Below, piece after piece: positions 5,580-6,684 of a stretch of DNA of 6,684 bases (position 1 is its first letter; every line of letters starts with the position of its first letter). The stretch is from Actinomycetota bacterium. Its GTDB lineage: Bacteria; Actinomycetota; Actinomycetes; S36-B12. A model generated the notes under the pieces. It was not told where the DNA came from, made no database searches, and saw only the letters and a program-made list of their open reading frames with translations. The position numbers and the translations under genes were made by a program. The stretch spans positions 1-6,684 of the forward strand of contig WLHM01000069.1 of assembly GCA_009702725.1 (NCBI GenBank). Direction: 5' to 3'.

Positions 5580-6684
5580 TTAGATAACCCTTATCAGTGG
5601 GGCTGAAGCGAACTCAGCTCGCGCGAGTGATCTGCGGTGAACCTCGTCTGGTCCATCAGCGATCTGAAGGAACCGTGCCTGTGCATATAGCACTGACAAC
5701 ATAGTGTCTGATGAAACCCCGGCTCCGCCAAATACCTGCATAGCCCGATCGGTAACATCCTTGACCACCTGCGGAACCATGATTTTAGCGGCCGCAATGT
5801 CATGCCTGGCCGCCTTATTACCTTCGACATCCATGCGCCACGCAGCTTGAAGTACGAGTAGGCGGGCCGCATTAACTTGCGTTCTGGCGTCGGCTACCCA
5901 CGTTTGCACGACACCCTGATCAGCCAATAGCACTCCAAACGGCGCCCGAGTCTTCGCCCTAGCGGTCATCATCGCAATTGCCCGCTCCGCCATCCCGATG
6001 AGCCGCATGCAATGGTGAATCCGGCCCGGACCTAAGCGTGCCTGAGCAACAGAGAACCCCGCACCACGCTCACCAAGGATGTTCTCCTTGGGCACCGTCA
6101 CATTTTCAAAACGTACCTCGGCATGGCCACCCTCCTGCAGGTCTTTGAACCCGAACACCGTTAACGAGCGAACAAGCGTCAAACCGGCTGCGTCAAATGG
6201 GACCAGAATGATGCTATGCCGCTTGCCTATTGCTGCGTCTGGGTCAGTAACACCCATTACAAGTGCGACCTTGCAATCGGGGCGCATGGCTGCCGTTGAC
6301 CACCATTTGGTTCCGTTAATCACCCAATTGTCGCCATCATCGCGCACACTAAGGGAAATGTTATTTGCATCAGAGCTTGCGACATCTGGTTCGGTCATCG
6401 AGAAGCATGACCTGATATCCCCGGCAAGTAGTGGCTTCAACCACTGATCTTGTTGCGCGGGCGTGCCATATCTGGAAAGTAACTCCATATTGCCGGTATC
6501 GGGCGGTGAGCAGTTAACCGCCTCCGGGGCAAGGAATGGGCTCCAGCCGGTTAATTCAGCGAGCGGTGAGTATTCCAGATTGGAAAGGCCAGCCCCGCGG
6601 TTATCTTCTGGAAGGAAGAGATTCCAAAGGCCCTGCTTTTTCGCCTCATTCTTCAAGTCCGCCATTACCGGAGGTGGGCCCCAA
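5580..6684 (-). CDS. acyl-CoA dehydrogenase, ACAD10/11-like (5' end cut by right edge)
   Basis: An FAD-dependent enzyme that introduces an alpha,beta double bond into acyl-CoA and passes electrons to ETF. An ATG at 6665 gives 361 residues, but the frame stays open to the edge and reads WGPPPV before that Met. In related proteins a conserved ...PPVM-ELK-EA..GLWNLFLP block continues upstream from this point, so the true start is outside the window and the usual length is around 400. Numbered from that Met: GLWNLFLPE (12-20), the FAD/substrate motif SMTEPDVASSDA (89-100), INGTKWWST (116-124), the TVFGF region (169-173), RLGPGRIHHCMR (210-221) and GGAGVSSD (313-320). IADGPDEVHRR (335-345) offers D337 where medium-chain enzymes have the catalytic Glu; this ADGPDEVH form is typical of the ACAD10/11 branch, linked in mammals to unusual (for example 4-hydroxy or branched) acyl-CoAs. 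The second crotonase follows after 2 bp. The substrate is not identifiable. Confidence 0.93.
   Translation of the reverse strand, partial: WGPPPVMADLKNEAKKQGLWNLFLPEDNRGAGLSNLEYSPLAELTGWSPFLAPEAVNCSPPDTGNMELLSRYGTPAQQDQWLKPLLAGDIRSCFSMTEPDVASSDANNISLSVRDDGDNWVINGTKWWSTAAMRPDCKVALVMGVTDPDAAIGKRHSIILVPFDAAGLTLVRSLTVFGFKDLQEGGHAEVRFENVTVPKENILGERGAGFSVAQARLGPGRIHHCMRLIGMAERAIAMMTARAKTRAPFGVLLADQGVVQTWVADARTQVNAARLLVLQAAWRMDVEGNKAARHDIAAAKIMVPQVVKDVTDRAMQVFGGAGVSSDTMLSVLYAQARFLQIADGPDEVHRRSLARAEFASAPLIRVI
5583..5595 (-). repeat. small inverted repeat over the second crotonase's ribosome site
   Basis: GATAA-GGG-TTATC (minus strand) has two perfect 5-base arms around GGG, and it contains the AAGGG that would serve as Shine-Dalgarno for the crotonase starting at 5577. 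It lies in the last codons of the dehydrogenase gene. A weak hairpin could limit free initiation, so that translation depends on ribosomes arriving from the upstream gene. The stem is AU-rich and may be too weak to matter. Confidence 0.2.

Overview
This is a protein-dense window of about 6.7 kb at moderate GC. It holds five complete genes and two cut by the window edges. All but one, a membrane permease, look like enzymes that process 2-oxo acids, amides/esters or acyl-CoA. GTG starts, one-base stop/start overlaps, readable Shine-Dalgarno sites and the subfamily flavour of the proteins suggest an uncultured-type, mid-GC actinobacterium. The flavour comes from a QxxTxWDALAH 'cyclase', a mycobacterial-EchA-like crotonase and an ACAD10/11-type dehydrogenase. 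The lineage call is inference from recalled family resemblance, not a search.

Layout. Left block, minus strand: a thiamine-diphosphate (ThDP) enzyme (123-1718). Beyond its stop lies the start of a second minus-strand gene (64 to the left edge) with its own Shine-Dalgarno. A divergent control region (1719-1947) holds weak promoter candidates and a perfect 14-bp inverted repeat. Middle block, plus strand: a cyclase-family hydrolase (1948-2907), overlapping by one base a crotonase/enoyl-CoA hydratase (2907-3701), then after 84 bp a RarD-type EamA permease (best read as 3786-4742). Right block, minus strand and convergent with the permease: an ACAD10/11-like acyl-CoA dehydrogenase running in from the right edge (ends 5580), followed after 2 bp by a second crotonase-family protein (4777-5577).

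How the genes may work together. The right block is a textbook dehydrogenase/crotonase pair for the alpha,beta-oxidation part of acyl-CoA catabolism, although its crotonase lacks one of the two usual catalytic glutamates. The middle block pairs a PF04199 hydrolase-like protein with a crotonase that has both glutamates. The divergent ThDP enzyme has the catalytic Glu and the ThDP motif but no specific substrate signature that I recognise. A reasonable inference is a catabolic island for a cyclic or branched carboxylic/oxo compound, with RarD as possible transporter. No substrate can be read from the sequence.

Points most worth checking: the permease has no ATG, GTG or TTG in frame ahead of its first membrane helix, but has a good Shine-Dalgarno in front of an ATC codon; the cyclase has Gln in place of two family metal-binding His; the second crotonase has Phe in place of a catalytic Glu; and the divergent intergenic repeat may be an operator. 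I saw no tRNA, rRNA, CRISPR array, insertion sequence or clear intrinsic terminator.
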